In this document: positions 1 to 13,000 of the stretch, in pieces | Numbering within the stretch: the first letter of the stretch is position 1 | Layout: every line of letters begins with the position of its first letter | Origin: Glebionis coronaria | Lineage: Eukaryota; Streptophyta; Magnoliopsida; Asterales; Asteraceae | NCBI GenBank assembly: GCA_025667525.1 | Contig: CM046874.1 | Coordinates: forward strand, 279,370,380-279,434,379 | DNA: 64,000 bases | Direction: 5' to 3' | Made by a program: the position numbers and the translations under genes | The notes under the pieces: generated by a model | What the model was told of the DNA's origin: nothing | The model's input: the letters and a program-made list of their open reading frames with translations, nothing else | The model's database searches: none

Positions 1-149
1 TTGCCGAACGATATAAAAACAAGCAATGTTTGTAAAAAGGATAATATAGATAATAAAAAGGGATTCGCGGCTAATGTGAACCATTAAAATTTAGAAGCCG
101 ATAGCGTTAAATATTTTAAAGGCCACTTGTGGTTGCCTAACTATGAAGG

Positions 150-1385
150 ATTGTGAGATATAGCTATGTTGGAATTTGTAAGTATAAGTATTATATATAT
201 GTCATTTTTTACTAAAAGTATCTTTGTCTGAAGAAGTTGTACTGATGGCAATTATAAAGGCAGACATCGCCTCATACATTAGTAAACATCTAGCTATTGC
301 AAAGGTCATCATCTGAATTTGATTCGATTTGGGTCATCGTCGACAGACTGACCAAATCTGCTAATATCATTTCCGCTAAATGATAAATGCAAAAAGAGTT
401 ATGTAAACATAGTGTGCCTGTATCGAACATCTATATCAAGATCCTCGCTTCGCATCGAATTTCTAGAGATTTGCTCAGAAATCATTGAGAACGAACCTTG
501 ATGAGAGTACTATGTACCATCCCAAATCGAAGGGACGAGGTAAAGTAACGATACAAAGTAATATAAGTGCTATTTTATGTTTGAATGAATGACCTTTGGT
601 AATAGACCGTATAATCGTTTTCCTTTGGAGAGATTATCATTGATAATCATCGTGTTAGGATTGAGATCGAATCTTGTTAGGATCTAAATCTTTGAGCATC
701 TATAAGCAAGAGTTGAGATGGAGACATCCGACATACACCCATTGTGAGTTGGACATGTCTTTTATATTTAAGGTTTCCTATGATGGCGAACCTATCTTTG
801 TAAAATACCCGACCCGCGAGATCTGAAATGATTGTTGAAATTAGGATTGGATTATTAACAGCCGGTAGTGGGCAAGAGGTTATGTTAATGTGAAATGTAG
901 ACCTTGAAGTGCCAAATGGGTAGCGAAGTTATGCCACAATTTTTTTTTTTTTGGAAAGATGAATTCATGATCTGACAAATCATGAGATATAAGTCCCCGT
1001 TGTATGGGACCATCGAAATGATGTAAAAGTTGGGATTGAAAGGCATATAAGCTGGATCTACCCTAGGACTTCAAGAACCGCGTGAATTATTTTTCGCAAA
1101 ATCGAACTTGATGGAATATCTATCAAGTTAAAATCTGAATTCTTCTTAGTAATGTTTAGATAGGCGAAAAGTTGCATTCATCAAAAACCCGTGAACATCC
1201 TGGATAGAGAAAGTAAGTCAACATTAAGCCTGATCTTATTCCCGTAGTTATGTTTGATGAAACTCGCGTATTATAATGGATTACACTTGTGAGAAAAGAC
1301 CGAATGTGGAGGAAATACCCACATGGCTTTAACTCTATAAGAAGCGAGTAGTAAGATGATCTTTGAGGACAAAGATCCTGTTTAG
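150..1385 (+). pseudogene. decayed chromovirus integrase and C-terminal tail
   Basis: No open frame survives, but pieces of integrase are readable in plus-strand frames. Positions 321-362 encode DSIWVIVDRLTKSA, the conserved stretch following the first catalytic aspartate in chromovirus integrases. Around 510-530 a remnant of the AYHPQTDGQ motif remains as a garbled YVPSQIEG. From about 1300 to 1385 the reading resembles the usual polyprotein end (a KYP..F-like motif, then FEDKDPV) just before the LTR. Stops and frameshifts are frequent, so this copy is long dead. A chromodomain is expected here from the lineage but I cannot read one. Confidence 0.7.
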
Positions 1386-1395
1386 GGGTAAATGT

Positions 1396-4300
1396 TGTGA
1401 CAATCCGTCAATTTATGGTCGATATTTTATTCTCGATATTTATTTGAAAACATTATTTTAATGTTACAATATGAACTCACTTATTTTTGGGAAGAAATTT
1501 GGATTTACGTCTTGGAGTGGCATCGACTACGTCTAAACCGGAGGATTCAACGTTACGTGCTTACGTTTACGTACACCGTCTTTGGTGACAGTCCGACATT
1601 TTAGAAAATAAATTTGTCCATGAATATTATTTTGGAATTTTAAATTTGTGTTGGTTCATAAACTCACAAATTTACGAGAAGAGATTAGGACTTACGATTT
1701 TATTTTAACGTCCTTTACGACTAAACCGGAAACCTTAGGATTACGTATTTACGTTTTCGAACTCCGTTTTTGATGAGACAATTTTTATTGGATTCGTTTT
1801 GTGATGTTGATTCATAATTTATAAAAACGTTTTTCGTAAAACGACCCGAGGGTACGCAAATCGAGGAAACTAGAATCGAGGAGTACCCGTAAATAAATGG
1901 GATGAGACAAGTGGGACACTTGTCCCACCCCACTCCCAAAACCGGCCTAAGTTAACTAACACACCATAAGGTGTCACTTAGTTAGCTAGTAACTTAACAC
2001 ATGTCATGAAGGCTTAGAAAATAAGCCACTAACTCCTCAAAACCATTTGCAACCATTACCACTCTCATTTACAACATGCAAAAACTCACAACTCTCTCTC
2101 TCTCACATGTTTATGCCGTCCCATATTACACCCTAAATCACCATCACTTGCTCAAATTTTAACCACAAACATATGTTATAATTAACATATGTTAATCTCC
2201 ATCCAAAAAGATGAAGATTGGTGTAAGTTATAACATCAAAGGAGGAGTTTCCATGGAGTATTAGGGCTGATTTTCCACAAGGTTTCTATGAAGAATGGTG
2301 GTCATGAAGGTGGTCTTGGTGCATCATAAGTTTCTCCATCCAAAACCATGCCAAACTCATAACCTACATCAAGTTGGTGGTATAAAGATTGTCCTCCTCA
2401 TCTTCTTGTTATTTTGATTATGTAAACATGTATTTTATTTCCTATTGTATATATTTATGATGATTATATGATGATAAAAATGTTATGTGGGGATTTGTTG
2501 TTGATAAACATGATTAAAAAGTTGAAAAACCATATGAAACAAGGGTAAAATCTTGATTAATTTACATGGCTGTATAAAACAGTAAGTAAACAGGTCATGG
2601 ACTAATAAAATGATGAAGTAGAATGGATTTACAGTAAGCTATGGGTCTTGTACACATGTGAGAGTTGGCCATGCAATGGAATCAAAGTAATGAGTGAGAT
2701 ATGATCAAAACAAGTTTAGGGTATAAATCTGAAGTTACTGTTTTGGACGATTTTTAGAAACTATTTAGAAGATGATTCAACAGTAGCTATAGAAGAGTTA
2801 ATTGTAGCACATATCATTTAGTTTATGTGATAAAAATTTGAGCTTCTATCTCCATATAGAACTCAAGATATGGCAGTTTTGGTGAAAGTAAAGTTAAAAA
2901 TCAGATTTTGGAAAATTAAAGAATAATACTATTATATAAGCACTCAAAATGTAATAGTATAAAATATAAATTAAAACCCACTAACTTATGGATTCTATTT
3001 ATATAAATATGTAAAAGGTGTAATAAGTGTATAAATGATAAAAATGGAAACTTGTTAAGTTTTGTAAGTTATAAAACTATAAACATTGTTTTTACGACTT
3101 TTTCGGCTATCGCCGTAAAATTAACGTTTTTCGCCAAATAAAACTTAGACGACCAAACCCGTCTAATGTAAAGTTTATAAAAGTCACATACTGATGTATA
3201 AGTAACTAATACAAGTAAAAACCGATAAAACCCGAGCTATAGGGCATACGTACATTAAGGAGCTAAGTAAACATATCAGACTAATACTTGGGTTAATAAT
3301 TGGACTACATAAGATAAACACCCATAAAAAGAACTTATTGGGCTTAACCCATTTGGGCCCAACTTGAAAGTGTATGTACTAATAATATAAGTACAAAAAG
3401 GATTAATACAAGTCAATAACTTATAATAGGCTTATTGGACCTAAAACACGTAAATAGGTAAAACGAGAAAACTAGTATAAAAGTTATCAACACATAACTC
3501 TAAAATGAGTAAACGAGAATATGTAAACCCACTTGATCATCATATATATATAATCATCATATGTATACATAATTGATATTTTTATAAAGTCATTGGACAA
3601 ACGTCTAAGACCGAGTATTATTTGTCTAGGTTTCCGTGATTGAAGCACGTACCGTACGTCCGAATTGCCGATAACCCGCCTTCCCATATCAACGTAAGTT
3701 CATAGCCTCGCACTCTTTTAAATGTTTTATAAATGCTTTATAAACCCGCGAGGGAGATAACATGTTAGTTTTTATAAAAGTTTGGACACCATTTGTCCCG
3801 ATTGTTTGTTTATTGATTTTGGACCCGAATGATTGAATGACCCGATTGTATGACCCGATAAATGATTAATGGACCCGATAGATGAAATTAAATGGATTAT
3901 TAAAGTTAGGTTATGTCACTAAAAGTCCCATTAGCATGAATTGTGAACTACCGGGAGTTGGTAGACGCTTATGCATTTAATAGTACTATTTGGGGACGAT
4001 CACCCCAGTTCGCGCCTTGACGGTTGATCCCCGTCGTGCCACATTGATTGGTAAGCGAATTTATGTATGAGAAGATTTCCAATAGCGTGACCTTTGTGAC
4101 GACACGCTACTTTAGATGGGCAAAATTGGTATCGGGTTAGCTACCCGTTTTGTTTTAGTAAGGTAACAATGTCATGCGGCTTGTAATAATCCAAATCACC
4201 GAAATACTATTAGACGCTTCGAATTACGATGTATTGCCTGACTAGCAATACAGGGTCATACTATTGATATTATGTTTGTGTTTTGGTTTTCATAACCATA

Positions 4301-4895
4301 TTCATATAACGGTTTTTATTTGATTTTATACAACGTCATAAGACGTATTGTATGATTGTTTTTATGACATTGGCTCGTATAATGATTTTTAAGGCAAATG
4401 CCTATATTATGATTTTGATAAGGATTTGTATAAAATGACTTTGGCTATTTTATGGCCTATTACAAAGATTTGTATAAAATGATTTTAGCTATTTTACGGC
4501 CTATTACAATGATTTGTACAAATTGATTTTTGGTACTAATTTTTATACCAAAGTTATATTGATGGAATTTATTAAACTCTATGAATTCACTCGGCGTTAT
4601 CGCTGACCTTTTCTTTTAACATGTTTTATCTCAGGTACTTGAAGGTAATTCTCGGGAAGACGACAAGAATTCATGGCCCGCACCTAAATAATATTTTTCC
4701 ATTCAAATACTTTGTAAAACTTTGTATGTAATGTAATGACTTGGGACCTATGTAACCTTGATATTTATGAATGGAAATGCTTTATTAATAAACGACGCGA
4801 TTTTTATGCGTTGTCTATGATGTGAGTAATGTGCTATCCCGTAACACCAACTAGTCTTCCGTTGTACTGAGTTGTATAAATTTGGGGGTGTTACA
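1396..4895 (+). repeat. 3' LTR of chromovirus, about 3.5 kb
   Basis: Bounded by TGTGACAATCC (1396) and GGGTGTTACA (4895), giving TGT...ACA ends typical of Tekay/Del elements. It follows the integrase end directly and stops at the Athila A junction. An AT-rich TAAATAAAT (about 1890-1898) followed by a C-rich block and a CTCTCTCTC tract (about 2095) could be the core promoter and early leader. The small reading frames inside it are not conserved and look fortuitous. Confidence 0.75.
1904..1928 (+). other. two overlapping hairpins in chromovirus LTR
   Basis: GTGGGACA-CT-TGTCCCAC (1911-1928) is an 8-bp stem. It overlaps GACAAGTG-GGA-CACTTGTC (about 1905-1923), a second 8-bp stem. The two cannot form together. 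They lie just after the putative TATA-like TAAATAAAT. Confidence 0.6.
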
Positions 4896-7642
4896 AGGAT
4901 CAAGACCATAAGTATCAAAGTCCAAAGGAGGTGCATCACTCTCATGAGGGAAGTAAGTATTAAGAAAAGCAGAGAAATCTTCCTCAAATGAGTAATCATC
5001 CAAAGTAGGATCAAGTGATGGCGGAGGATCTTCATAATGTGAAGTATCGCTCGAGAGAGTATCGGCCTCATCAAAATCATCATATGTGGGCAGGTCGGGA
5101 TACTCGGAAGTAAGGTCATCATAATCATCCAAATCTGAGCTAGAATCATCATCATAAGAATCAAAGATCGGTGGAGAATCATATATGGGAGAAGGTTCCA
5201 AATTGGAGAGAGAATCATCCACATCATCGTGAAAAAGTGGATTATCACTGCAAGACTCGAATAGAGGATTGTTGTAGATGACAAAATCATCGAGCACATT
5301 AATCATATTCGCAGATTCTCGTCCATAGGATTTGCTTGTAAGGTTCCCCATTTTGAACACTTGTGCATCATCCTCGACTCTTAAGATTAACTCACCTTCG
5401 GCAACATTAACTAGAGCTCGTCCGGTTCTCAAGAATCGCCGACCAAGTATTAAAGGAATACGAGGGTCCATTTCATAATCAACAACGACAAAGTCGACCG
5501 GGAAAGTAAATGTGCCAACTTTAATGAACACGTCTTCGGCAATACCAACGGGGTAAGCGAGAGTGCGATTTGCGAGTTCAAGAGTCATCTTTGTTAGAGT
5601 AAGGTCGGGTAATGATAGTGTTTTCCAAACACTCAAAGGCATAAGATTAATACTGGCCCCGAGATCAGCTAGGGCAGTAAATTCTTCGGTTTTGTTAAAA
5701 ATGCAAGGTAACACAAAACGACCGGGATCTCCAAGTTTTTCCGGAAGTTCTTTAAGAATAACTAAAGAACAGTTTTCATTTAAGCGTGTGTTAGCGAGCT
5801 CAATCAACTTCTCCTTCTTGTTAAGAAATTCCTTGAATGCTTTGACAAATTTTGGCATATGGACAAGTGCTTCAACAAGGCTAATGTTGAAATTCATTTG
5901 AGAGATCATCTTCAAATAATTTGACATTTGACAATCTTCCTTGGTGAGCATTGTGGTCTTGCCTAGCCGTGAAGGATAAGGGATATTGGGTTTAGGTGGT
6001 GAAGGTGCAGGTTTAGGTAAAGGTTGAGATGTTGAAGGGTTCTTCTTGGGTACGTCGTCATGATGAGGCGGAGACGGTAATGGTGTACTAATACTCGGTG
6101 TAGGAGGAGTAGGGATAAATGGTGGTGGAGGAGGTGTAGATGATGGGGGTGGGATAGGTCGTCCTACTATGGTAACTCCACTACGGGTAGTAATAGCACT
6201 CACATTCGCTCGCGGATTGGTGATGGTGTTTGAAGGTAAAGAACTCGAAGAAGAAGGTTGAGTTGTGGGCAAGAAACTAGCAATCATATTCTTCAAATGA
6301 TTCGTTTGATTGTTGAAGGAGGATTGAATATTATCTCGAAGCTCGGATCTAATGTCATTCCCTTGCTTGGTGATATCTCGTTTCAGATTGATAATTTGGC
6401 TCTGCAGATTCTTGATTTGCTCACCTTGGGTTCTCATCAAAGCTTCAACATCTTGATTGATGGGTTGGGCTTGTTGGGCGGGTGGGTGATAAGGATTAGA
6501 AGCTCTTGGTGGGATTTGGTTGCTTCTATTGTAATTATTGTTTTGGTTTGGAGGAGAAAAACCGGGTGAAAGGTAGTTGTTGGACCGGTAACTCAAAAAT
6601 TTCGATCCCCTTGAGGTCGAGCTTGGTAATTTTCCGGTGAATAATTACCATAAGCTGCATACACATTTTCCGGATTTCCTTGAGTAGAAGGACAATCAGT
6701 GTATGAGTGAGGACCGCCGCATGTTTCACAAGAAGGTGCAACCGCTTTAACTTGTTGTTGTTGGTTTGTAGCGAGAAGCAAGATATTTTTGTTCATTTCA
6801 GTCATCATGCGGGTGAATTCGATCATGTCGGGGCTTGCTGAAGTGGAAGAAACATTGACTCTCGGGTTGTTCCTTGAAGAAGCGGAGGAATCCCAGTTTT
6901 TGTGGTGAGTAGTCATGTTCTCAATAAGCTCTCTACACTCCTCGGGTCTCCTTTTCATAAATGTGCCACCAACGGCTGCATTAATCGTATCACGATCTCG
7001 AAAAGTCAAACCGTTGTAGAAAGTATCAATTAAGGTCACAGGGAGCATGTTGTGGTTTTGACATCTATCGATCAAAACATTATATCTTTCCCAAGCATCA
7101 AAAAGAGATTCATGGGGATCTTGCATGAAACCGTTGATTTGATTGCGAAGGCTTGTGACCATGGATGGTGGAAAGTAGCGCGACAAAAAGCGTTGAGTCA
7201 TGTCATCCCAAGTATGAATTGAATTCTTCGGAAGACGATCAAACCATTTCTCGGCGTGGTGTGATAAAGTATGTGGGAAGAGTTGTAGGCGAAGAACATC
7301 CATTGTGGCACCGGGCAACTTCATGCTTTGGGTGATTGTAATGAACTTGTCGAGGTGTTTGTTGGCATCATCATCAGGCATTCCGGCGAATGGATTAGTT
7401 TGCACTTGCTAAATCATGTGGTGCTTCAACGAAAACTCCGGAGCCGTGATTTGCATCGGCGCAATCGGTCCTCCTCGTCCAAACATGGTAGGTTGACAAA
7501 GCTCCTCCATTGTCCGAAGATCGGGCTGTGGAAGAACATTGTTGTTGTTATTAAGGTGCGGTGGATTATTGTTGTTAACACCTGCCATAGCTAAATCTTC
7601 TCGAGTCTCGGGCTCTTGATAAGTAGAAAATCTAGTACGCAT
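4896..7642 (-). pseudogene. Athila A gag-protease, broken
   Basis: The structural polyprotein and aspartic protease of an Athila retrotransposon. The start chosen is the ATG at 7642 (MRTRFSTY), conserved in copy B; upstream codons look like leader. Gag is interrupted by an in-frame TAG at 7409-7411, resumes in the same frame through the capsid-like region (WFDRLPKNSIHTWDD, then FLSRYFPPS) and a zinc knuckle [13 protein letters not shown]. It then shifts by one base at a T-run near 6594. The next frame carries a proline-rich linker and the retroviral-type protease [17 protein letters not shown], with DLGA in place of DSG/DTG, followed by ILGRRFLRTGRALV. The acidic tail runs into the inserted LTR. 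No reverse transcriptase remains in the window. Confidence 0.85.
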
Positions 7643-7802
7643 ACACCTACAAAGGCAAAATAAAACAATACCAAACGCAAAGACAATATATATACGCAAT
7701 AAAAATAAAATCTTTTTGGATTTTTGAAATTTTTAATTTTTATGGATTTTTAATAATTATTTAATTTTTATGGTTTTTTGAATTTTTTAAGCAAGAAAAT
7801 AA

Positions 7803-7818
7803 CGCTCACAAGTGAACG
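7803..7818 (-). other. leader hairpin between primer site and gag (A)
   Basis: Plus-strand CGCTCAC-AA-GTGAACG, a 7-bp stem with one G-U wobble in the sense RNA, flanked by GATCCC. It lies 55 bases from the primer site. The same hairpin occurs at the same place in copies B and C. Confidence 0.65.
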
Positions 7819-7873
7819 GATCCCAAAAAGCAACGCGTCTCTCACAGAAAACCGTTTATCTTTACGAAAAGAG

Positions 7874-7888
7874 CCGGCAGCGGCACCA
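7874..7888 (-). other. primer binding site, tRNA-Asp type (A)
   Basis: On the minus strand TGGTGCCGCTGCCGG, complementary to the 3' end of plant tRNA-Asp (expected TGGCGCCGTTGCCGG) with two changes. It starts two bases inside the LTR end, as in copies B and C. Confidence 0.8.
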
Positions 7889-7890
7889 TT

Positions 7891-8405
7891 TAATATATGG
7901 CTTTTGCCCGTATAAAAATTAAAGTTCGAAGTAGTGGTCTAATCGAATTGATCCTGGTTTAACTATGCGACTCAGTCGTTCTTTGGTGGAACAAGTAGTT
8001 GTGTCGTTGTAGTAATTAAATGTGCAAAACTTTAAAGTAAATGGGCGTTAAGGTAAATCTAACTCTAATTTAAAGTAAAAGGCGAGTATTTAAAAGTGTG
8101 ACAAAAAGTAAAAGGCACTAAAAGTAAATAACACAAACTTAAATCTAACTAAGGCAAACTTAAAACGCAACTAAAACTTAAAACTAAGGCAAGGCTAAAA
8201 TAAATCTAAGGCAAATAAACTTAAAGTGCGACTAAGGAAAAGGCGGGAAAAATAAAGCTTGAAAATTAAAAACAAAAAATTAAAAACTGAAATTAAAAAG
8301 AACCTGAAAATAGCTCATCCGGAATAATATCCTCATTCGGAATAAACATTCATCCGGAATGTCACCTTCGTTCGGAATGTTCTTCTTCACTCGGAATATT
8401 AACCC
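7891..8405 (-). repeat. partial Athila LTR (A) with CCGGAATA motifs
   Basis: Aligns by eye with the first 400 or so bases of the solo LTR at 50000-51831 (shared GGCTTTTGCCCGTATAAAAA, then many AACTTAAA-type blocks). The terminal TG has mutated to TA. Five CGGAAT motifs lie at 8315-8400. Similarity to the solo LTR stops near 8405, so the promoter half is missing or replaced. Confidence 0.7.
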
Positions 8406-9180
8406 AAAACTTTTGATCCGAGTAAACATTTTATTAAGCCATGTATTAAACTCCCTTATTCCTAGGTGTATCTCTTATATTTTATTTTTGTCTTAGAATG
8501 ATCATGAAGATGCATTTTTGGACTTATTGCTATAGTTTATTTAGGCTGAAAGCAAAGTAGGACGATTTGATTAATAGTTAGCTAAAGGACAAAATCTCTT
8601 AAAACTGCTTCTCGGGATATCAAAAAGTTCATATCTTGGCATAACTCGCTTCACGATTTGAGACCTTTCTCGGGCCGATATTTGGCATGTACTTCATACT
8701 TCATATCTTGAGAGACGTTCTTGAGATAATGGTCTTCTCATCGTTAATAGAGTTTCTTCACTTGGAGACTTTTGATGGATACTCCAACTTTGTTGACCAC
8801 GACTTCATCATTATTTCTTCAATCGTTAATTGGGATTTTGAGATACAACGATCCGCCTCCTTTTCGGACTTGGATCTATTTATCCTCATACCTTGTTAGG
8901 GTCTTTTCGGATAGACTTCTCCATGATCTTTATGGGAGTTGATTGCTTTTCGTCGTGAGTCTTGATCCTTCATATTGATTTTGGGAATAATGCTTTTCAC
9001 ATCACCTTGGATCTTTAGCAATAAAATGGAATCCTCATGCCTTGTTAGGGCCTTTTCGGACTCGCCAATCTACGCGCCCCGCTTCATAAGTTATGCCTTG
9101 GCTATGAACTCTTATCATTACTGAGCAACTTTTAAACGATCTTGGGCTAGAAGCTAAGTAACTTTTCAAATCGTACGACC
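8406..9180. other. unclassified spacer between two Athila copies
   Basis: No long reading frame and no clear similarity to any LTR in the window. It contains two copies, near 8880-8912 and 9030-9062, of a block of about 30 bases of the form CCTCATRCCTTGTTAGGG then YCTTTTCGGA. It may be the U3 half of a divergent Athila LTR or deletion debris. Confidence 0.4.
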
Positions 9181-9647
9181 TTACTTATTGCAGATAAATT
9201 ATTAGCAAGTGATGGGAGAATAGGCAAATAATCACACCAAGTGTGCTTGTGCAAGAATACCGACTTATAATTGACTCTATCATTTCTCGTTCTCCACAAT
9301 TTAAAATCTCAAGTAATGAGACTCGTGGATGCTTAGCCTAATAAACCAATTAAGGTCTACATGGTTAAGGATACTTGCTAGAATAAACTTGGATAAGTCT
9401 ATTCGGGTTGAGTCAAAATAATCGCAACGGGCCTAATATGTCAAAGATTTAAAAACTAGCTACACCACTTTATTAATATTTTTGACTTTATAGCGGAATA
9501 TATACATATGAAAGCATCGATAAAAATTTAAAAATTAGACTATATGGCCAAAATTAATCAAAAATTTGAAAAATGCTGAAAAAGATGATTTTCCGGTTAA
9601 ATGAAGGCATTTTAATGGAAAAGTCCACTTAAAACTTCGATAGAAGT

Positions 9648-9937
9648 CTCCCCTACACTTAATATAAACATTGTCCTCAATGTTTAAGCATGTGGGAAAA
9701 GTCTCCCCTACACTTATGACATTGTGCACGTTGGTTAAATCAAGCTAAGGAAGAGACGACTAACGTGATCAATTACAAATGTGAGTATGAAGAAAATTAA
9801 ATCACGATAGTTGAGAGATAGAACCGGATTGCGGAAAACACGGGAGCACGGTTCTTCAAAGGTTCCAAAAGTGCATTCATCCCTGTAATCACATCACCAC
9901 ACAAACACAAACAACCTATATAGGTCCCCCTACACTT
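9648..9937 (-). other. three polypurine-tract-like motifs and a stem-loop (B)
   Basis: Plus-strand CCCCTACACTT occurs at 9648-9660, 9703-9715 and 9925-9937, so the sense strand reads AAGTGTAGGGG, the same sequence as the true polypurine tract next to the 3' LTR of copy C. Between the first two lies the perfect stem-loop AAACATTG-TCCT-CAATGTTT (9666-9685). Copy C keeps the same arrangement. Confidence 0.7.
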
Positions 9938-10030
9938 AGGAGGTAAAACGGAAAGGGATAGATACTTGGGCTGCCTCCCGAGGAGCGCTTGTTTTTGATA
10001 ACCGAGTCACGAGCCTGACTCGACCCAAAA

Positions 10031-13000
10031 CTAGTTCATGGGAAACGTGGTGAGGGATGGAATCATCTCATGAGAGATGTCCTCACCAAAGTACAACTTC
10101 ACTCGTTGGCCATTCACCTTAAAATTAGGTCCATTAGGTTGAGCGAGCTCGAGAGTACCATATGGAAAAATTTGGGCAATGGTGAATGGGCCGGACCAAC
10201 GAGATTTCAGCTTGCCCGAAAAGATTTTCAACCGAGAGTTAACGAGTAAAACTTTGTCTCCAACTTGGAACTCTCGGTTTTTAATCTTAGAATCATGAAT
10301 GAGCTTAGTCTTTTCCTTATAGATCAAATAATTTTCATAAGCCTCATTCCGGAGTTCATTCAGCTCATTGAGTTGGATCTTGCGTAGGTCACCGGCTTTG
10401 TTGATATCGAAATTAGCCCACTTCAAGTCCCAGTAAGCCTTGTGCTCCAACTCAATGGGGAGGTGGCATGCTTTCCCGTACACGAGACGATATGGTGTAC
10501 AACCAATCAGAGTCTTGTATGCGGTACGAAAAGCCCACAGAGCATCATCAAGTTTATCGGCCCATGAGGCACGATGCTCTCCCACGGTTCGTTCAAGAAT
10601 TCGCTTTAATCCTCGGTTAGAGATTTCATCCTGGCCATTAGTTTGTGGGTGGTAGGCGGTGGAAAGACGATGATTTACACCATACTTATCCATGACTCTT
10701 GCGAATTGATCATTGCAAAAATGAGTCCCGCGATCACTAATAATGGCACGAGGCACACCGAATCTAGCGAACAGCGATTTCAAAAAGTTACAAACCACCC
10801 TTACGTCGTTAGTGGGTAAAGCTTTGGCTTCAACCCACTTAGAAACGTAGTCAACGGCTACAAGGATGTATTTGTTTCCTTTAGATGAAGGGAATGGCCC
10901 CATAAAGTTGATGCCCCACACATCAAAGATTTCACATTCTTGTATGAAATTTTGAGGCATCTCATCTTTATGTGTGATCTTGCCTTGTTTTTGGCAAGCA
11001 TCACAATGTTTAACCATCTCGTGAGCATCACGATAAATGGTGGGCCAATAAAATCCCGAGTCAAACACTTTTTTGGCGGTGAAGTTGGGACCAAAGTGAC
11101 CACCGGTGGGTCCTTTGTGGCAAGCGTCAAGGATTTGTACCGCTGTCGGTCCATCAACACATCGGTGAATAATTAAATCAGCGCATTGTTTGAAGATATA
11201 CGGGTCATCCCAAAAGTAAGTCTTAATGTCTGTAAAGAACTTCTTCTTTTGTTGGGATGTTAACCCGTCAATGAGAATTCCACCCGCCAAGTAGTTTGCA
11301 ATGTCCGCAAACCACGGGGTCTCATCTTGATTCGAATTGATAGACATTAAGGTCTCCAGGGGAAAAGAGTCATTGATCTCTTTGTTCGGATGATCCCCTT
11401 GATAAGGATCCTCAAGTCTACTGAGATGATCTGCGGCTAGGTTTTCAGCTCCCTTCTTATCACGAATTTCGATTTTAAATTCTTAAAGTAGCAAAACCCA
11501 GCGAAGAAGTCTTGGTTTGGAATCTTGTTTAGTTAACAAGTACTTCAACGCGGAATCGGTATAAACGATTGTGGTAGAAAGGACAAGATAGGGGCGGAAC
11601 TTTTCAAAAGCATACACTACAGCTAAAAGCTCTTTTTCGGTAGTGGTATTATGCAATTGAGCCCCCGTCATTGTCTTGCTAGAATAGTGGATTGGTTGGA
11701 AGTGTTTGTTCACTCTTTGGCCCAAAACCACTCCAATAGCATAGTCGCTAGCATCGCACATCAACTCAAAGGGAAGCTCCCAATTAGGGGTAACCAAGAC
11801 CGGTGCCTTAGTTAGCTTATCCTTAAGAAGGTTGAAGGCTTCAATACACTCTTTGGAAAAGATAAAAGGATTATGTTTTTCCAAGAGGTGGGTCATCGGG
11901 CGAGCGATTTTAGAAAAATCTTTGATAAAGCGACGGTAGAAGCCCGCATGACCCAGGAAACTTCTCACACCCTTCACGGTTGAAGGTGGAGGCAATTTAG
12001 CAATAACATCGACTTTAGCACGGTCCACTTCAAGACCAGCTTTGGAGATTTTGTGTCCTAGCACGATGCCCTCTTTTACCATGAAATGGCATTTTTCCCA
12101 ATTAAGAACAAGGCGAGTGTCTTCACACAGCTTAAGCATACGTTCTAAATTGGCAAGGCAAGCAGAGAATGAATCACCATAAACCGAGAAATCATCCATG
12201 AAGACTTCCATAGTTTCTTCAACCATGTCATGGAAGATAGCCATCATACACCTTTGGAACGTCCCAGGAGCATTGCATAAACCGAAAGGCATGCGTTTGT
12301 AAGCAAATGTTCCGTAAGGATAAGTGAATGTGGTTTTCTCTTGGTCTTTGGGATCGATGGGAATTTGAAAATACCCGGAGAAACCATCTAAGAAGCAGTA
12401 ATAGTCATTACCCGCTAGACGCTCGAGCATCTGATCCATGAAAGGAAGAGGAAAGTGATCTTTTCTCGTGGCATCATTGAGTTTGCGATAGTCGATACAA
12501 ACTCTCCACCCAGTAACGAGACGAGTGGGAATCAACTCGTTGTGTTCATTAGGAACAACGGTTATTCCGCCCTTCTTGGGCACACAATGGACGGGACTTA
12601 CCCATGGCGAATCCGAAATAGGGTAAATCAAGCCGGCATCTAGAAGTTTGATAACCTATTGTTTGATGACATCATGAATACGAGGATTAACCCTTCTTTG
12701 GCTTTGGATTGCGGGTTTAAAGTCATCTTCCATGAGAATTTTGTGAGTACAAAAGTTTGGATCAATTCCGCGGATATCGGAAATTTTCCAAGCAATTGCC
12801 TTCTTATGATCTTTAAGCACGACGATAAGGCGAGATTTTTCTTCTTCTTTCAAATCCTTCACGATGATGACGGGCGAATTCTTCTTTTCTTCAAGGAACA
12901 CGTACTCGAGATGGGACGGCAACTCCTTAAGCTCTAAATCCGGAGGATTTTCGATGAAAGGTGGATTCAAATTCGGTTCATCGATAGCAATAGCCTTGGG

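Larger units (their letters stand above)
1..4895 (+). mobile_element. Ty3-gypsy chromovirus (Tekay/Del-like), 3' part
   Basis: Truncated by the window edge: only the decayed integrase end and the 3' LTR are visible. A short purine-rich stretch (about 1378-1390) precedes an LTR that opens TGTGACAATCC and closes GGGGGTGTTACA. The LTR abuts, at 4896, a minus-strand Athila protease reading frame with which it shares no homology, so the element inserted into that copy. The candidate right-hand target duplication is AGGAT (4896-4900); its partner lies outside the window. Lineage is assigned from the integrase motif, the TGT...ACA ends and the very long LTR. Confidence 0.8.
4896..8405 (-). mobile_element. 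Athila-type Ty3-gypsy copy A, 5' half
   Basis: Read right to left: partial 5' LTR (7891-8405), tRNA-Asp-type primer site (7874-7888), leader hairpin, gag and protease. The copy is cut at 4896 by the chromovirus insertion, so reverse transcriptase, integrase and 3' LTR would lie left of the window if they exist. Lineage rests on the protease ([15 protein letters not shown]), the gag CCHC knuckle and the TGGYGCCGCTGCCGG primer site, all characteristic of Athila. Confidence 0.85.

Noticed and set aside
4748..5299. 183-codon minus-strand frame overlapping Athila A
   Set aside because: Out of frame with the protease polyprotein and composed of Met/Leu/Ile-rich shadow translation; it crosses the chromovirus LTR junction.
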